From Aquificota bacterium (lineage in GTDB: Bacteria > Aquificota > Aquificia > Aquificales > Hydrogenothermaceae), in assembly GCA_013153635.1 (NCBI GenBank), contig JAADDZ010000021.1:1-64000 (forward strand): 64,000 nucleotides of DNA. Reading direction: 5' to 3'. Position numbers and translations under genes: made by a program. Of the stretch, positions 15,953 to 25,456 are shown piece by piece. Numbering within the stretch: position 1 is the first letter of the stretch; each line of letters begins with the position of its first letter. The notes under the pieces are model-generated. The model ran no database searches and was not told the DNA's origin. It saw only the letters and a list, made by a program, of their open reading frames with translations.

Positions 15953-17916
15953 CTACCTATCTGCTCAAAATCTACTATCTGTCCCTCTTTTTTAATATAT
16001 TCTATAAGTTTTTTGTATATAGAATGTTTTATCAGTGTGTTCATATCACCGATAATGATTAATTTTCTTTTTGCTCTTGTTATAGCTACATTCAACCTTC
16101 GAGTATCATCTAAAAACCCTATCTCTTCTTGGGGGTTTGAGCGAACGAGAGATATTATTATTACCTCTTTTTCTCTACCTTGAAATCCATCTACCGTGTG
16201 AATCTCTACATCTTTTATCAGATTTTTTAGATATTCTTCGTGGTCTTTGTATGGAGTTATTACTCCTATATCTTCTGGTTTTATACCTGCTTTTAGCAGT
16301 TTTTCTACTACCTGTTTTACGAGTTTTGCTTCTTTTGGGTTATACTTTGATTTACTTCCTTTTTTTGTTTTTTCTGGAAATTCACCTTTTGTATCCACAA
16401 AAACAATAGGAACATCGTTGATTATAGGGTCTGTGTATTTTTTTCCTGTGAGGTCAGAAAGTTTTATATCTTTTACTGTTTCTGCTGAAATCAAAAGGTT
16501 GTTATAAAACTCTCTAGAAGGAAACTCTTTTATTTTGTCATTCATTCTGTACTGTACCCTTAGCATGTATGAAGCTTCTGGGTAAAGTTTTATAAATCTT
16601 TCAAAAAGGGTAAATGTCAAGTCTTTTGCTTTTGGATTAAGTACAGTTGGAGGTAGTTGTTTATGGTCTCCTGCTAGTACCGCTTTTTTTGCTTTTACCA
16701 TAGGAATTAGACAGCTTGGCTCTGTAGCTTGAGAAGCTTCATCAATAAAAACTACATCAAATTTTTTATCTTTAAGAAATTCTCCGCCGGTTGATGAGTT
16801 TGTAGCACATATGACTTGAGCGTCGTTTAGCAGTTCTCTTATTATGTTTTTTTCTATTTTGTCTCGTTCTTTGAATAGTTTTTTTAGCTGTTTTTGAATC
16901 TCTATCCATTTAGCCATATCTTTTAGTTTTTTTATCTTTATCCCTCTTATTTTTAGTCCTGCCTGTGCGAACTGGACGATTTCTTCATAGGATAGACCTC
17001 TTCTCCTTTTTGGTATTGGTTTTAGATATTCTTCTTGTTTTTGTTTTAACTGGTTTATTTTTTTTATTATCTGCTGAAGTTTTGTGTAATCTTTATGTTC
17101 TTGAACTTTATAGTCTAAAGATATGTTTAATAACTCTTTTCTAAGTCTTGCAGGGTGTCCTATCCGAACGATGTTTATATCGTACTTTAGTAAACCTTCG
17201 ATAATGTTATCTACCGCTGTATTACTGTCCGCTGTGGCTAACACTTTTTCTCCTTTTTTTACACTTTGAATTATAGCTTCTACTAAAGTAGTTGTTTTTC
17301 CTGTACCGGGAGGTCCATGTATAAGAAAGATAGGATAGCTACATACGGCTTTTTTAACAGCCTCTTTTTGGTACTGATTTAGATTTTTATTTTCAATATG
17401 TTCTAGTTTTTCTTCACAGATGTAAGGATTACCTTCTCCTAACAAAAATTCTACAGGAAAGAGTGATTTACCTATAGATATTTGATATAGGGCTTCTACC
17501 ATTCTTTTGAATGTTACATCGTTAACAAAGAGGTCTACTCTCCAGTATCCTTTCTCTATGTTTTTTATCTCTTGCTTTAATGTTACAGATATAAAGTTTT
17601 TACCTTTGTCTAAGACAGTCCCTTCTATACCACTTTTTAGAGGATTTTTCTTGCTTATTAGTACTACATCTCCCACTTTTATCTGGTGTTCTGGCATGTC
17701 TTCTCTATAGAATCTATAGATTTTAAATCCTCCAAGCATCTCTCCTACATATTTTCCTTTTAGTTTTAGGATAGCTCTTCCTTTCTTTTCTCTTTCTTTT
17801 CCTGTTAGATTTTTTATCTCGTTGAGATGAAACTCTTTTTCTGCTTCTCTCTCTAGTTGGATTAGCTCTAAAAAATGATTTATGTATTCGTCTGTATTTT
17901 TGAATTTAAGCTTCAT
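15949..17916 (-). CDS. SF1 helicase of the IGHMBP2/UPF1-like family
   Basis: 655 residues. Visible motifs are Walker [11 protein letters not shown] (about 203), DEAD-type IDEASQA (about 391), motif [13 protein letters not shown], motif [25 protein letters not shown] (about 594) and motif [18 protein letters not shown]. The N-terminal ~150 residues form a beta-barrel-like domain seen in IGHMBP2/Dna2-like enzymes. It probably unwinds RNA or DNA 5'-3'; the cellular role in bacteria is not known. It lies 13 bases after the GGDEF/EAL gene in the ruvA-led minus-strand unit. Confidence 0.88.
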   Translation of the reverse strand: MKLKFKNTDEYINHFLELIQLEREAEKEFHLNEIKNLTGKEREKKGRAILKLKGKYVGEMLGGFKIYRFYREDMPEHQIKVGDVVLISKKNPLKSGIEGTVLDKGKNFISVTLKQEIKNIEKGYWRVDLFVNDVTFKRMVEALYQISIGKSLFPVEFLLGEGNPYICEEKLEHIENKNLNQYQKEAVKKAVCSYPIFLIHGPPGTGKTTTLVEAIIQSVKKGEKVLATADSNTAVDNIIEGLLKYDINIVRIGHPARLRKELLNISLDYKVQEHKDYTKLQQIIKKINQLKQKQEEYLKPIPKRRRGLSYEEIVQFAQAGLKIRGIKIKKLKDMAKWIEIQKQLKKLFKERDKIEKNIIRELLNDAQVICATNSSTGGEFLKDKKFDVVFIDEASQATEPSCLIPMVKAKKAVLAGDHKQLPPTVLNPKAKDLTFTLFERFIKLYPEASYMLRVQYRMNDKIKEFPSREFYNNLLISAETVKDIKLSDLTGKKYTDPIINDVPIVFVDTKGEFPEKTKKGSKSKYNPKEAKLVKQVVEKLLKAGIKPEDIGVITPYKDHEEYLKNLIKDVEIHTVDGFQGREKEVIIISLVRSNPQEEIGFLDDTRRLNVAITRAKRKLIIIGDMNTLIKHSIYKKLIEYIKKEGQIVDFEQIGS

Positions 17917-17929
17917 ATGGATTTCCTTT

Positions 17930-20446
17930 TTATTTTTGAAGTGTATGTTCTTTATAGAATTTTTCTAGCTCTTCAGGGGTTAATGGTTTACTTATGTAAA
18001 AACCTTGTCCTACGTCACAACCTATCTTTTTCAAAAATTCATACTGTTCTTTGTTTTCTATCCCTTCTGCGGTAACCTTCATATTTAGTATCTTACCTAT
18101 ATCTACGATGATTTTTATTATCTCTACAACATTCTTATCTTCTGGTATCTTTTGTACAAAAGATATATCTATTTTTATCTCGTCTGCTGGTATTTGAGCT
18201 AAGTAGGATAAAGATGAATACCCTATACCAAAGTCGTCTATAGATATACCAAATCCTTCTTTTTTTAGTTTTTCTAAGATTTTTAGGCTGTGCTGTGGGC
18301 TTCTCATAATTTCTGTTTCTGTGATTTCTATCACTATATTTCTTGCATGGATTTTATGTTTTTCTATAAGGGACAAGAATTCTTCATAAAACTCTTGCTT
18401 TTCTATCTCTGAAAATGGTAGATTTAATGAAACTCTTATATCTAACCCTCTATCTAACCAATTCCTTATCTGCTGGAATATCTGGTTAAATATTATTTTG
18501 TGCGTTATTGAGAGCATCTTTTCTTCGGTTAAAACAGGAATGAATTTGTCAGGGGGTAGTTTCCATCTTATTAGTGCTTCACACCCATCAAATCTATGGT
18601 CTTTCAAAAATACTTTTGGTTGATACAGAATTTTAAATTCTTTTTGTTCTACAGCTTTTTTTAGTTTTGTAATAAGGTCAAATCTAGTTTCTACCATATT
18701 TTTAGTTTCTTCAGAAAAGAATTCTATCTCTTTTTTCCCTTTTAATTTGGAGAGTTTCAAGGCAAATTCTGCGTTGGAACACAGCTTGTCTGCTTCTTCT
18801 CCATCTTGAGGATATACAGATATTCCCAAGTTAACAGTAACAGGAATAGTTGAACCATTTATAACAAATGGCTCTTCAAACTGTTTTAAAAGCTTTTGAA
18901 ATATAAATTGATTCAAATCTTTTGAGTCTTTTATCGTTTTTATAACGACAAACCTATCCATTCCTATTTTGCCTAATATGATGTTAGATAGGTTAGTCTG
19001 AAGACGATTGACTATCTCTTTTATCAGTTTTTTGGCTTTTTCTTTTCCATATATCTTTTGAATCTCTACAAACCCGTTTATATCTATTACTACTATGGCA
19101 AAAGGTGTTTTTCTCTTTATGAGAAAGTCTGCTTCTTGGATTAGAATTTTTCTATTAGGAAGTCCTGTATCTAGGTCTAGATTCTCTAATGTAAAAATCT
19201 TTTCTTCTAGTTTTTTCTGTTCAGTTATATCTATAATAACTGCCATACCTTTTAAGTCTGAATTTTGTTTTAAAGTATGAGCTGTAAGATAAAACCATTT
19301 GATAACTCCGTCTTTTGTTTTTATAGGAATAATGTAATTAACATCGAGAGATTCTCCTTTTAATCTTAGCTCTAAGGCATTTTTTAGCTGTTTTTTTATC
19401 TCTGCATACTCATCTGGAATAAAATCTAGAACATATTTCCCTATCACTTCTTGGGGTCTATAGCCTATCGTATCCAAAAACTTTTTGTTTATGTACTCTA
19501 TCGTTTGTTTGTATATCACTATCCCTATTGGGGATTTTTCTGCTATGTTTTGAAAAAACTGCTTTGCTTTGTCTATCTCCTCTCTAAGCTTTATCTCTTC
19601 TGATATATCTGTAAGGGTTATGATTCTTATCTGTTTTTTGTCAAAGTCCAAATCAGCTTTTGATATTAAAAACTTTTTTAGTTTTCCTTGATGTTTTAGC
19701 TCTACTTCATCAGGAATATAATCTTGAGTTAGTATCTTTTCTAGAGTTTTTTTCTCTTTTAGCTTCAAAGGAAACATATATCTGTTTAGGTATATAAGTT
19801 TTCTGTCTTCGATTACGGCTATACCGATTGGAGCATTTTCTGCTAAAGCTCTAAATTTTTGTTCATTTTCTAGAACCTTTTTGTGTTTTTCTTTTAATTT
19901 ACCCTGTAAAGCATACACATACTTAGCGTACATATAAAGACCAACTATGGTTATCAGGTACACAAAAGCAAAAATAATAAGCATGTGTACACTTGTCTTT
20001 TTAAAAAGAACCTCTGCAATAATGAGAGTCGTTATAAAAATCACAAAAAATAAAAGATTTCTAGGAAAAGCCCAATCAGGATTTTTTAAAGTGTATATAA
20101 CAATAACCACAGGGAATATCCAGAAAAATATAGCTGGAAAATCTTCTTGGGGAATTTCGATGATGTACATCAAAAGCCCAAGATAAGCAATCAAAAATGT
20201 AAAATAAACCCCAATCGACGCTAGCGTTTCATCAGAGACTTTTTTGCTTTTATACAGGTAGTACAGAACTATCGCCCCAATTACAATAAAGCTGTCAGGG
20301 ATTAGGTTGTAGTAATAACCGTTTATATAATTTTCTACAAAAGAAAAAACCCCAATAGCAAAGAAGATTTTTATCAGAAAACCTATAAGCCAGTGTCTTA
20401 AATCATAGTAATTTTCTACATCTATGTTTTTTAAGCTTTTAAACAC
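17930..20446 (-). CDS. membrane PAS-GGDEF-EAL protein (probable c-di-GMP phosphodiesterase)
   Basis: 838 residues. About six N-terminal membrane helices (residues ~15-185) are followed by a short coiled coil, two PAS domains (about 190-285 and 292-412), a GGDEF domain (about 415-575) and an EAL domain (about 585-835). The GGDEF signature is degenerate (GMDRF), so cyclase activity is unlikely. The EAL residues are intact: EALIRW, SLNLPF, EITETE, IDDFGIGYSS, IKIDISF, AEGIE and the later Q. So it probably breaks down c-di-GMP, with the PAS and membrane parts sensing an unknown signal. It lies between cysteine synthase and the helicase, 16 bases after the former. Confidence 0.9.
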   Translation of the reverse strand: MFKSLKNIDVENYYDLRHWLIGFLIKIFFAIGVFSFVENYINGYYYNLIPDSFIVIGAIVLYYLYKSKKVSDETLASIGVYFTFLIAYLGLLMYIIEIPQEDFPAIFFWIFPVVIVIYTLKNPDWAFPRNLLFFVIFITTLIIAEVLFKKTSVHMLIIFAFVYLITIVGLYMYAKYVYALQGKLKEKHKKVLENEQKFRALAENAPIGIAVIEDRKLIYLNRYMFPLKLKEKKTLEKILTQDYIPDEVELKHQGKLKKFLISKADLDFDKKQIRIITLTDISEEIKLREEIDKAKQFFQNIAEKSPIGIVIYKQTIEYINKKFLDTIGYRPQEVIGKYVLDFIPDEYAEIKKQLKNALELRLKGESLDVNYIIPIKTKDGVIKWFYLTAHTLKQNSDLKGMAVIIDITEQKKLEEKIFTLENLDLDTGLPNRKILIQEADFLIKRKTPFAIVVIDINGFVEIQKIYGKEKAKKLIKEIVNRLQTNLSNIILGKIGMDRFVVIKTIKDSKDLNQFIFQKLLKQFEEPFVINGSTIPVTVNLGISVYPQDGEEADKLCSNAEFALKLSKLKGKKEIEFFSEETKNMVETRFDLITKLKKAVEQKEFKILYQPKVFLKDHRFDGCEALIRWKLPPDKFIPVLTEEKMLSITHKIIFNQIFQQIRNWLDRGLDIRVSLNLPFSEIEKQEFYEEFLSLIEKHKIHARNIVIEITETEIMRSPQHSLKILEKLKKEGFGISIDDFGIGYSSLSYLAQIPADEIKIDISFVQKIPEDKNVVEIIKIIVDIGKILNMKVTAEGIENKEQYEFLKKIGCDVGQGFYISKPLTPEELEKFYKEHTLQK

Positions 20447-20462
20447 ATATAAAGCCCCTTAT

Positions 20463-21410
20463 CTATATTTCCCATAATGCAGTGGTGAGGTATTTCTCTC
20501 CTCCGTCAGGACATACAAAGACTATTACCCCTTCTTGTATCTCTCTAGCTAACTCTATAGCCGCCTCAAATGCGGCTCCAGAAGACTGACCTACAAAGAT
20601 ACCTTCTTTTTTTGCTAATTCTCTAGCTCTTTCATAAGCTAAATCTGTTCCTATAAACATAGTCCTGTCAAGTCTATTTTCGTCAAAAATCCCCGGTTTA
20701 ATAGATGTTTCTATATATTTTAGACCTTCTATTCCGTGAAATGGGCTGTCTGGCTGAACGCCTATGACTTGAAGGTCAGGATTAAATATTTTTAGCCTTC
20801 TCCCTGTTCCCATTATCGTTCCACCTGTACCTATACCTGCTATAAAGTGTGTTATCTTCCCTTGGGTCTGGTGCCATATCTCAACAGCGGTAGAATAGTA
20901 GTGAGAACGCCAGTTCGCATCGTTATTGTACTGGTCAATATAGTAGTACTTGTCTGGATATTTTTCTACAAGTTTTCTCACATACAAGATAGCTCCATCA
21001 GTACTCTCTAAAGGATTGGTATAATGGATTTTTGCCCCAAAAGCTTGTATGATTTTTTTTCTTTCCTCACTTACATTGGCAGGCATTGCCAATTCTACTT
21101 TGTATCCAAGGGCTGTTCCTACCATTGCTAAGGCTATACCTGTGTTTCCAGATGTAGCATCTAATATAACTTTATCTTTTGTCAGCTTCCCAGAAGATAC
21201 AGCCTCCACCACCATTCTGGTAGCTGGTCTATCCTTTACAGAGCCTCCGGGATTGTAGTTTTCTAGTTTGGCGTATATCTGCACAGGTTTTTCTTTTATG
21301 TCATCTGGTAAAGCTTTTTCTAACTTTACTAAAGGTGTATTTCCCACAAGCTCTAATACAGAATCTCTCGTTTTTCTTACTGGCTCATCGTGTTCTCCTA
21401 AAATCCACAT
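20463..21410 (-). CDS. cysteine synthase (O-acetylserine sulfhydrylase family)
   Basis: PLP enzyme making cysteine from O-acetylserine (or O-phosphoserine) and sulfide. The PLP lysine is K59 in NPGGSVKDRPA; the substrate loop SGNTGIALA (about 87), the phosphate-binding GTGGTIMGTGR (about 193) and the serine near the ring nitrogen in VGQSSGAA are present. ATG at 21410 has GAGGAG four bases upstream and is preferred to an ATG nine codons earlier that lacks a site, giving 315 residues. It lies 34 bases after ruvA. The exact subtype (CysK or CysM) is not clear from sequence alone. Confidence 0.92.
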   Translation of the reverse strand: MWILGEHDEPVRKTRDSVLELVGNTPLVKLEKALPDDIKEKPVQIYAKLENYNPGGSVKDRPATRMVVEAVSSGKLTKDKVILDATSGNTGIALAMVGTALGYKVELAMPANVSEERKKIIQAFGAKIHYTNPLESTDGAILYVRKLVEKYPDKYYYIDQYNNDANWRSHYYSTAVEIWHQTQGKITHFIAGIGTGGTIMGTGRRLKIFNPDLQVIGVQPDSPFHGIEGLKYIETSIKPGIFDENRLDRTMFIGTDLAYERARELAKKEGIFVGQSSGAAFEAAIELAREIQEGVIVFVCPDGGEKYLTTALWEI

Positions 21411-21444
21411 ATTTCTCCTCTTTGAGTTGTAAAACATTCGTATT

Positions 21445-21990
21445 TTATCTTTTTTCGTAAAGTTTTTGAAGGGCTAGCTTTATAGCTTCTTCAATATTTT
21501 TCGTTGTTTTGGTAACTTCTACAGCTGTTTTTAGCGATTCTTTTTTGTCAAAGCCAAGGTTCACTAAAGCTTGAACTACATCTTCTATCAACTCATCTGT
21601 GTAAAAATCTAACTTCCCTTTTAATTCAAAAATAATCCTTTTTGCTGTTTTTGTACCTATACCTGACACAGAAGACAAAACAGATATGTCAGAGTTTTCT
21701 ATAGCTTGTATTATTTCATCAGAAGAAAATTTTGACAGCAAAGCTATTGCATGCTTTATACCTATTCCAGACACAGATATAAGTTTTAGAAAAAAATCCC
21801 TATCCTCTCTAGTACCAAATCCATAGAGCTTTGGTTCTTCATCTTTTATCACAAGGTATGTGTATAATCGTACCTTGCCCTCCAAATGTAGATTATCAGG
21901 GGTTATAACTTCTATACCAAACCCTCCCTGTTCTATAACCACTCTACCTTTAGAGCGATTTATCACTTTTCCTTGGATAAAATCTATCAA
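21445..21990 (-). CDS. ruvA: Holliday junction branch-migration protein RuvA
   Basis: RuvA binds four-way junctions and loads RuvB. The frame is open much further upstream, but the family N-terminus begins at MIDFIQGKV, matching a TTG at 21990 with GGAGA seven bases before it, giving 181 residues (family ~190-200). Domain I is an OB fold. The two helix-hairpin-helix motifs (LISVSGIGIKHAIALLS; LSSVSGIGTKTAKRIIFELK) and the C-terminal RuvB-binding UBA-like domain (ALVNLGFDKKESLKTAV) are visible. The upstream extension overlaps the divergent PHP gene and is not coding. ruvB is not in the window. Confidence 0.95.
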   Translation of the reverse strand: MIDFIQGKVINRSKGRVVIEQGGFGIEVITPDNLHLEGKVRLYTYLVIKDEEPKLYGFGTREDRDFFLKLISVSGIGIKHAIALLSKFSSDEIIQAIENSDISVLSSVSGIGTKTAKRIIFELKGKLDFYTDELIEDVVQALVNLGFDKKESLKTAVEVTKTTKNIEEAIKLALQKLYEKR

Positions 21991-22057
21991 TATTTTTCTC
22001 CAATGAGTCTTTATTAAGATAAAATATATTTTACTTACATAAAAAAAAGGGGCTAAA

Positions 22058-23146
22058 GTGTTTATTATATATATTTTTTTTATAGTTTTTATCTTTATTT
22101 TAATCTTGGAATTTAGACCAGTAAAGAGAATAAATCTAAAAGAAAAAAATATCCTTACAGAAGAGTTTCCTACCATAGAACCAAACTTTAACATCTACAG
22201 AGTGATAACCCACATTCACACCCAGTTTTCTTTTGACTCTTTAGGAAAGCCTTCAGACATAAAAAAAGCCATGGAAATAAACAAGATAGATTTTGTATTT
22301 GTTACAGACCACAATAATACAGATTACAAATGTTTTGAAGACGATAAGATATTTGCAGGTATTGAAAAGAATACAGATGACGGAAGACTACTTCTTTTAG
22401 GAGGAGTCCTTCCTGTAATCTCTCACCCTCACAATTTTGAATTTGAACATTACAAATGGAAAGGAGATTTTAAAAAAGAGTACCTATATGAAATCATCGT
22501 ACCAAAAGATGCTTTTGTATGGAATAAAAAATTAGCAGTAGCGGTATTTTTGAAAAATTTACTTATATATCCTTTCACAAGAAGGATAGTTCATAAATGG
22601 AACAGCTTTATACCCTTAGAAGAATGGACTAAACTCTATTTTTCAAGAGCCAGAGGTGAAAACTTAATTGGAGGATTAGACCTTCATATAAAACTGGTAT
22701 ATCAAGAGCATACTCATGGTCCAATGTTTCCCTCTTATAAAGACGGATTTCGATGGTTACAAAATGTAGTCCTATCCAAAAAAGATATAAAATCAAAGAA
22801 GGATATACTAAATGCCCTTTCTCATGGGAATCTGTACATATCTATAAATGAAAACTACGGTGAGTTTTTTGCTATAGACGAATCTCAAAATATTTACACC
22901 CTTGGAGATAGTATCCCTTTATCGTCTGTTTTATACTGTAAAATAAAGGACAAAAAAAGAGTTATCTTTTTAAAAAGAGAAAATGAACCAGTTATTATCA
23001 CCGACAAAAAAGAGTTCCATTTCAAAACAAAAGAAAAAGGTTTTTACCATTTTGAAATTTATGAATATGATTTTAAAATAGGAAATCTATACTTTGGTTT
23101 TCGACCTGTGATTATTACAAACTTCTTCAAAGTGGAGGAAATATGA
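22058..23146 (+). CDS. membrane-anchored PHP-domain phosphoesterase
   Basis: 362 residues starting at GTG (AAGGGG six bases before). One N-terminal membrane helix (residues 1-18) is followed by a PHP metal-dependent phosphoesterase domain with a full ligand set: HIHTQFSFDS (about 51), TDHNN, GIEKN, SHPH and GLDLH. The last ~90 residues are beta-rich and of unknown type. The active site probably faces the outside, judging by the single N-terminal helix, but orientation is inferred. The substrate is unknown. It overlaps the PAP2 gene by 4 bases (ATGA), suggesting the two act on the same envelope substrate. Confidence 0.8.
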   Translation: MFIIYIFFIVFIFILILEFRPVKRINLKEKNILTEEFPTIEPNFNIYRVITHIHTQFSFDSLGKPSDIKKAMEINKIDFVFVTDHNNTDYKCFEDDKIFAGIEKNTDDGRLLLLGGVLPVISHPHNFEFEHYKWKGDFKKEYLYEIIVPKDAFVWNKKLAVAVFLKNLLIYPFTRRIVHKWNSFIPLEEWTKLYFSRARGENLIGGLDLHIKLVYQEHTHGPMFPSYKDGFRWLQNVVLSKKDIKSKKDILNALSHGNLYISINENYGEFFAIDESQNIYTLGDSIPLSSVLYCKIKDKKRVIFLKRENEPVIITDKKEFHFKTKEKGFYHFEIYEYDFKIGNLYFGFRPVIITNFFKVEEI

Positions 23147-23673
23147 AAAAAGATTGGCAAGCTTCTTTGAAATGGAATGTTGACTTATTTTACAAAATTA
23201 ACTCAAAAAGAAGTAAATTTTTAGACAAATTCTACATGATATACTTTAGAATGGGTAAAAGTTATTCTTTACCAATTTATCTTCCATTTTTTCTATACTA
23301 TGGTGGGAAAAAAGGCACTATACATCTAATCATATCTATATTGATTACAGGTATAGTTATGCCTGCAATAAAGTATACCTTTAGACACAAAAGACCATCT
23401 GTGCTACTAGAAAAAGTACATATTTTAGAGCCAGTCAAACTAAAAAGCTTTCCGTCTGCAGATTCCGCCTATGTATTTACTCTATTAGGTGTTATTATAT
23501 TCTATGCACCGTGGTATATAAGCCTACTCTTTTTTATAAATGCGGTAATAATAGCATACGGAAGGATTTATATGGGAGCCCACTTTCCGTTAGATGTTAT
23601 CGTAGGCTCTATTATTGGTTTAGCCTCTGGAGTAGGCGGATACTACATCACACAAAATTTGATACAAAACTAA
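23143..23673 (+). CDS. PAP2-family membrane phosphatase
   Basis: 176 residues with about five membrane helices. PAP2 motif 1 is intact (KYTFRHKRP, about 85), motif 3 is intact (GRIYMGAHFPLD, about 143), but motif 2 reads FPSADSA instead of PSGH, so the usual general-acid histidine is replaced by aspartate. The family removes phosphate from lipid pyrophosphates or lipid A. With UppP also encoded 1.8 kb away, the substrate may be a different lipid phosphate. It overlaps the PHP gene start-to-stop and is followed after 4 bases by the L,D-transpeptidase. Confidence 0.85.
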   Translation: MKKDWQASLKWNVDLFYKINSKRSKFLDKFYMIYFRMGKSYSLPIYLPFFLYYGGKKGTIHLIISILITGIVMPAIKYTFRHKRPSVLLEKVHILEPVKLKSFPSADSAYVFTLLGVIIFYAPWYISLLFFINAVIIAYGRIYMGAHFPLDVIVGSIIGLASGVGGYYITQNLIQN

Positions 23674-23677
23674 CCAA

Positions 23678-24931
23678 ATGAAAATATTAGCTAGGATTTT
23701 GATTATCACTTTGGTATATGGTTTTATTAATATATCTTTATCTGGAGATGTTCTTAAAGAATTACAGAAGCTAGAAGAAAAAAAGTTCCAACTAGCCAAC
23801 CAATCTATCGGTATGTTTTACGACAGAATATACGAGATGAGTATCAGTTATGGAGAACAATACCTAAAAATAGCAGATAAAGATGACGAACATTATCAAA
23901 AAGTGATAGACATTCTTTATCTATCCTACTACTACCTAGAAAAAACAGAAAAACTATTTAACCTAATTAAAAACGACCTTATAAAAGATAAAGACCTTGT
24001 GCTAAAAGGTCTCGTCCTACTGTCCAAGAAGGGAAAAGAAAAAGAAGTTCGGTACTTAATAAAAAAGTACAAACTAAAAGACGCAAAGAACAAAAAATAC
24101 AAAAAATTAAAAGGTTTTGAACTAGGGAAAAACATATTCAAGATAGACTCAACTAATGTTTTTGGAAAAAATGAGATATACATATGTGAGAAAAATCAAA
24201 CCTTACTAGAGATAGCAAAAAAAACAGATATGGGGTTTTTTGAGCTTTATCTTGCAAATGATATTTTAAACCCTTTTGACATAAAAAAAGGTCAAGTTAT
24301 TATCCTACCTAGAAGAAGAATTATCCCTAAATTCTACTTTGAATTTGGGATTATCTACATAAACTTACAAGAAAAGAGGCTCTACTATCCTCTCATAATA
24401 AAAAAGAAACAGTATGTTATCACTTTCCCTGTAGGAGTAGGAACAGATAATATCCACGACCCGATAGGAGAATTTGAAATCACACAGAAAAGAAAAAATC
24501 CGATATGGTATCCAACCAAACGACTAAGAGAAGAAAATCCTTCTCTACCAAAAGCTGTAGCTCCCGGAAAAAACAACCCATTAGGAACAAGAGCGATGAG
24601 ACTAGGAGAAACTGCCTATCTGATACACGGAACCAACAAACCATACGGTATTGGAATGAAAGTTAGCCACGGTTGTATAAGAATGTACAACAAAGATGTA
24701 GAAAAGCTATTTAACATAGTAGAAGAGGGAACTATAGTAAAAATATTCAAAAAATCAATAAAAGTCGGAAAAAAAGATGGAAAAGATTTTTTAGAGATAG
24801 ATACAGATGAAAGGATAGATTTACAGAGCATAAAAAAAGAAATCCAAAAGTACTCCTTCAAAGAGTATTCTGATTTTTATCTAAGGGTAAAATCAAGTAT
24901 AAGGGGAACAGCTGTTCCCCTTGAGGAATAA
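23678..24931 (+). CDS. L,D-transpeptidase (YkuD) with LysM domain
   Basis: 417 residues: signal peptide (MKILARILIITLVYGFINISLSG), a helical region, a LysM-like peptidoglycan-binding domain (about 168-210, IYICEKNQTLLEIAKKT...GQVIILPRR), and a YkuD catalytic domain (about 215-355). The active-site histidine lies in IHGTNKPYGIG and the cysteine in VSHGCIRM (about residue 336). The family makes 3-3 cross-links or joins proteins to peptidoglycan meso-DAP. The neighbouring convergent gene encodes a coiled-coil lipoprotein ending in lysine, which could be its substrate. A perfect 22-base palindrome overlaps its last codons. Confidence 0.92.
   Translation: MKILARILIITLVYGFINISLSGDVLKELQKLEEKKFQLANQSIGMFYDRIYEMSISYGEQYLKIADKDDEHYQKVIDILYLSYYYLEKTEKLFNLIKNDLIKDKDLVLKGLVLLSKKGKEKEVRYLIKKYKLKDAKNKKYKKLKGFELGKNIFKIDSTNVFGKNEIYICEKNQTLLEIAKKTDMGFFELYLANDILNPFDIKKGQVIILPRRRIIPKFYFEFGIIYINLQEKRLYYPLIIKKKQYVITFPVGVGTDNIHDPIGEFEITQKRKNPIWYPTKRLREENPSLPKAVAPGKNNPLGTRAMRLGETAYLIHGTNKPYGIGMKVSHGCIRMYNKDVEKLFNIVEEGTIVKIFKKSIKVGKKDGKDFLEIDTDERIDLQSIKKEIQKYSFKEYSDFYLRVKSSIRGTAVPLEE
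24901..24922. terminator. 22-base perfect palindrome at the LDT/lipoprotein gene junction
   Basis: The two arms (AAGGGGAACAG and its complement) form an 11-bp stem with no loop, inside the last codons of the L,D-transpeptidase gene and just past the convergent lipoprotein stop. On the plus strand an A/T-rich stretch with TTATTTTT follows about 10 bases later. It looks like a shared bidirectional terminator, though lacking an immediate T-run. Confidence 0.45.
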
Positions 24932-25369
24932 TTATTTTTGAACCGCTTCTTCTATAACTTTTTTCACATTTTGAGACTGTCTTTTCATGCTAGCCTTTAG
25001 CTCTCTAACCTGCTGTTTCAAATCTTGAATTTCACTTTCTAAAGTAGAAAGTCTACTTTCCACATTATCACATCTGTTTTTACATTCAGATAAGCTACTT
25101 CTGATAGCTGAATGTTCAGCTTGTAGTGCCTCAAGCTTACTTTCTAAGCTCTCTATTTTGGAGCTGTTAGCTGTAGTGGTAGCTTCTAAACTATTTATTT
25201 TTTCTTCAAGTGTCTTAACATCAGAAGATAAATTAGAAACCTTTTTATCAAGTTCAGAAACCGTAGTGCCTACAGGAGAAACTTTTTTCTCTACATAGTC
25301 TTTTGTAGCACACCCTGAAAGAAGAGATGCTCCAATAATTACAGCCATTCCAAGTTTAACAATCTTCAT
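24932..25369 (-). CDS. Lpp-like coiled-coil outer-membrane lipoprotein with C-terminal lysine
   Basis: 145 residues. The signal peptide ends in the lipobox LLSG-C20, and residue +2 is alanine (outer-membrane sorting in enterobacterial rules). The mature 126 residues are almost all heptad-type coiled coil (SELDKKVSNLSSDV...RLSTLESEIQDL...), with two cysteines (SECKNRC) in the middle, ending in EEAVQK. The terminal lysine is the feature by which Braun's lipoprotein is joined to peptidoglycan, but this protein is about twice as long as E. coli Lpp (58 residues). ATG at 25369 has GGAGGG four bases upstream; an ATG four codons earlier has no site. Confidence 0.8.
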   Translation of the reverse strand: MKIVKLGMAVIIGASLLSGCATKDYVEKKVSPVGTTVSELDKKVSNLSSDVKTLEEKINSLEATTTANSSKIESLESKLEALQAEHSAIRSSLSECKNRCDNVESRLSTLESEIQDLKQQVRELKASMKRQSQNVKKVIEEAVQK

Positions 25370-25456
25370 AATTCCCTCCATTCACTAGAATTTGTTAAAA
25401 CTATTGTACCAAATAATCTTCGAATTTTCTTGCCAAAAATCAAGTTTTCCCAAACT

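Noticed and set aside
21991-22194. N-terminal extension of ruvA by 68 residues
   Set aside because: The extension is low-complexity, overlaps the divergent PHP gene and lies before a TTG with a good ribosome-binding site that matches the family start.
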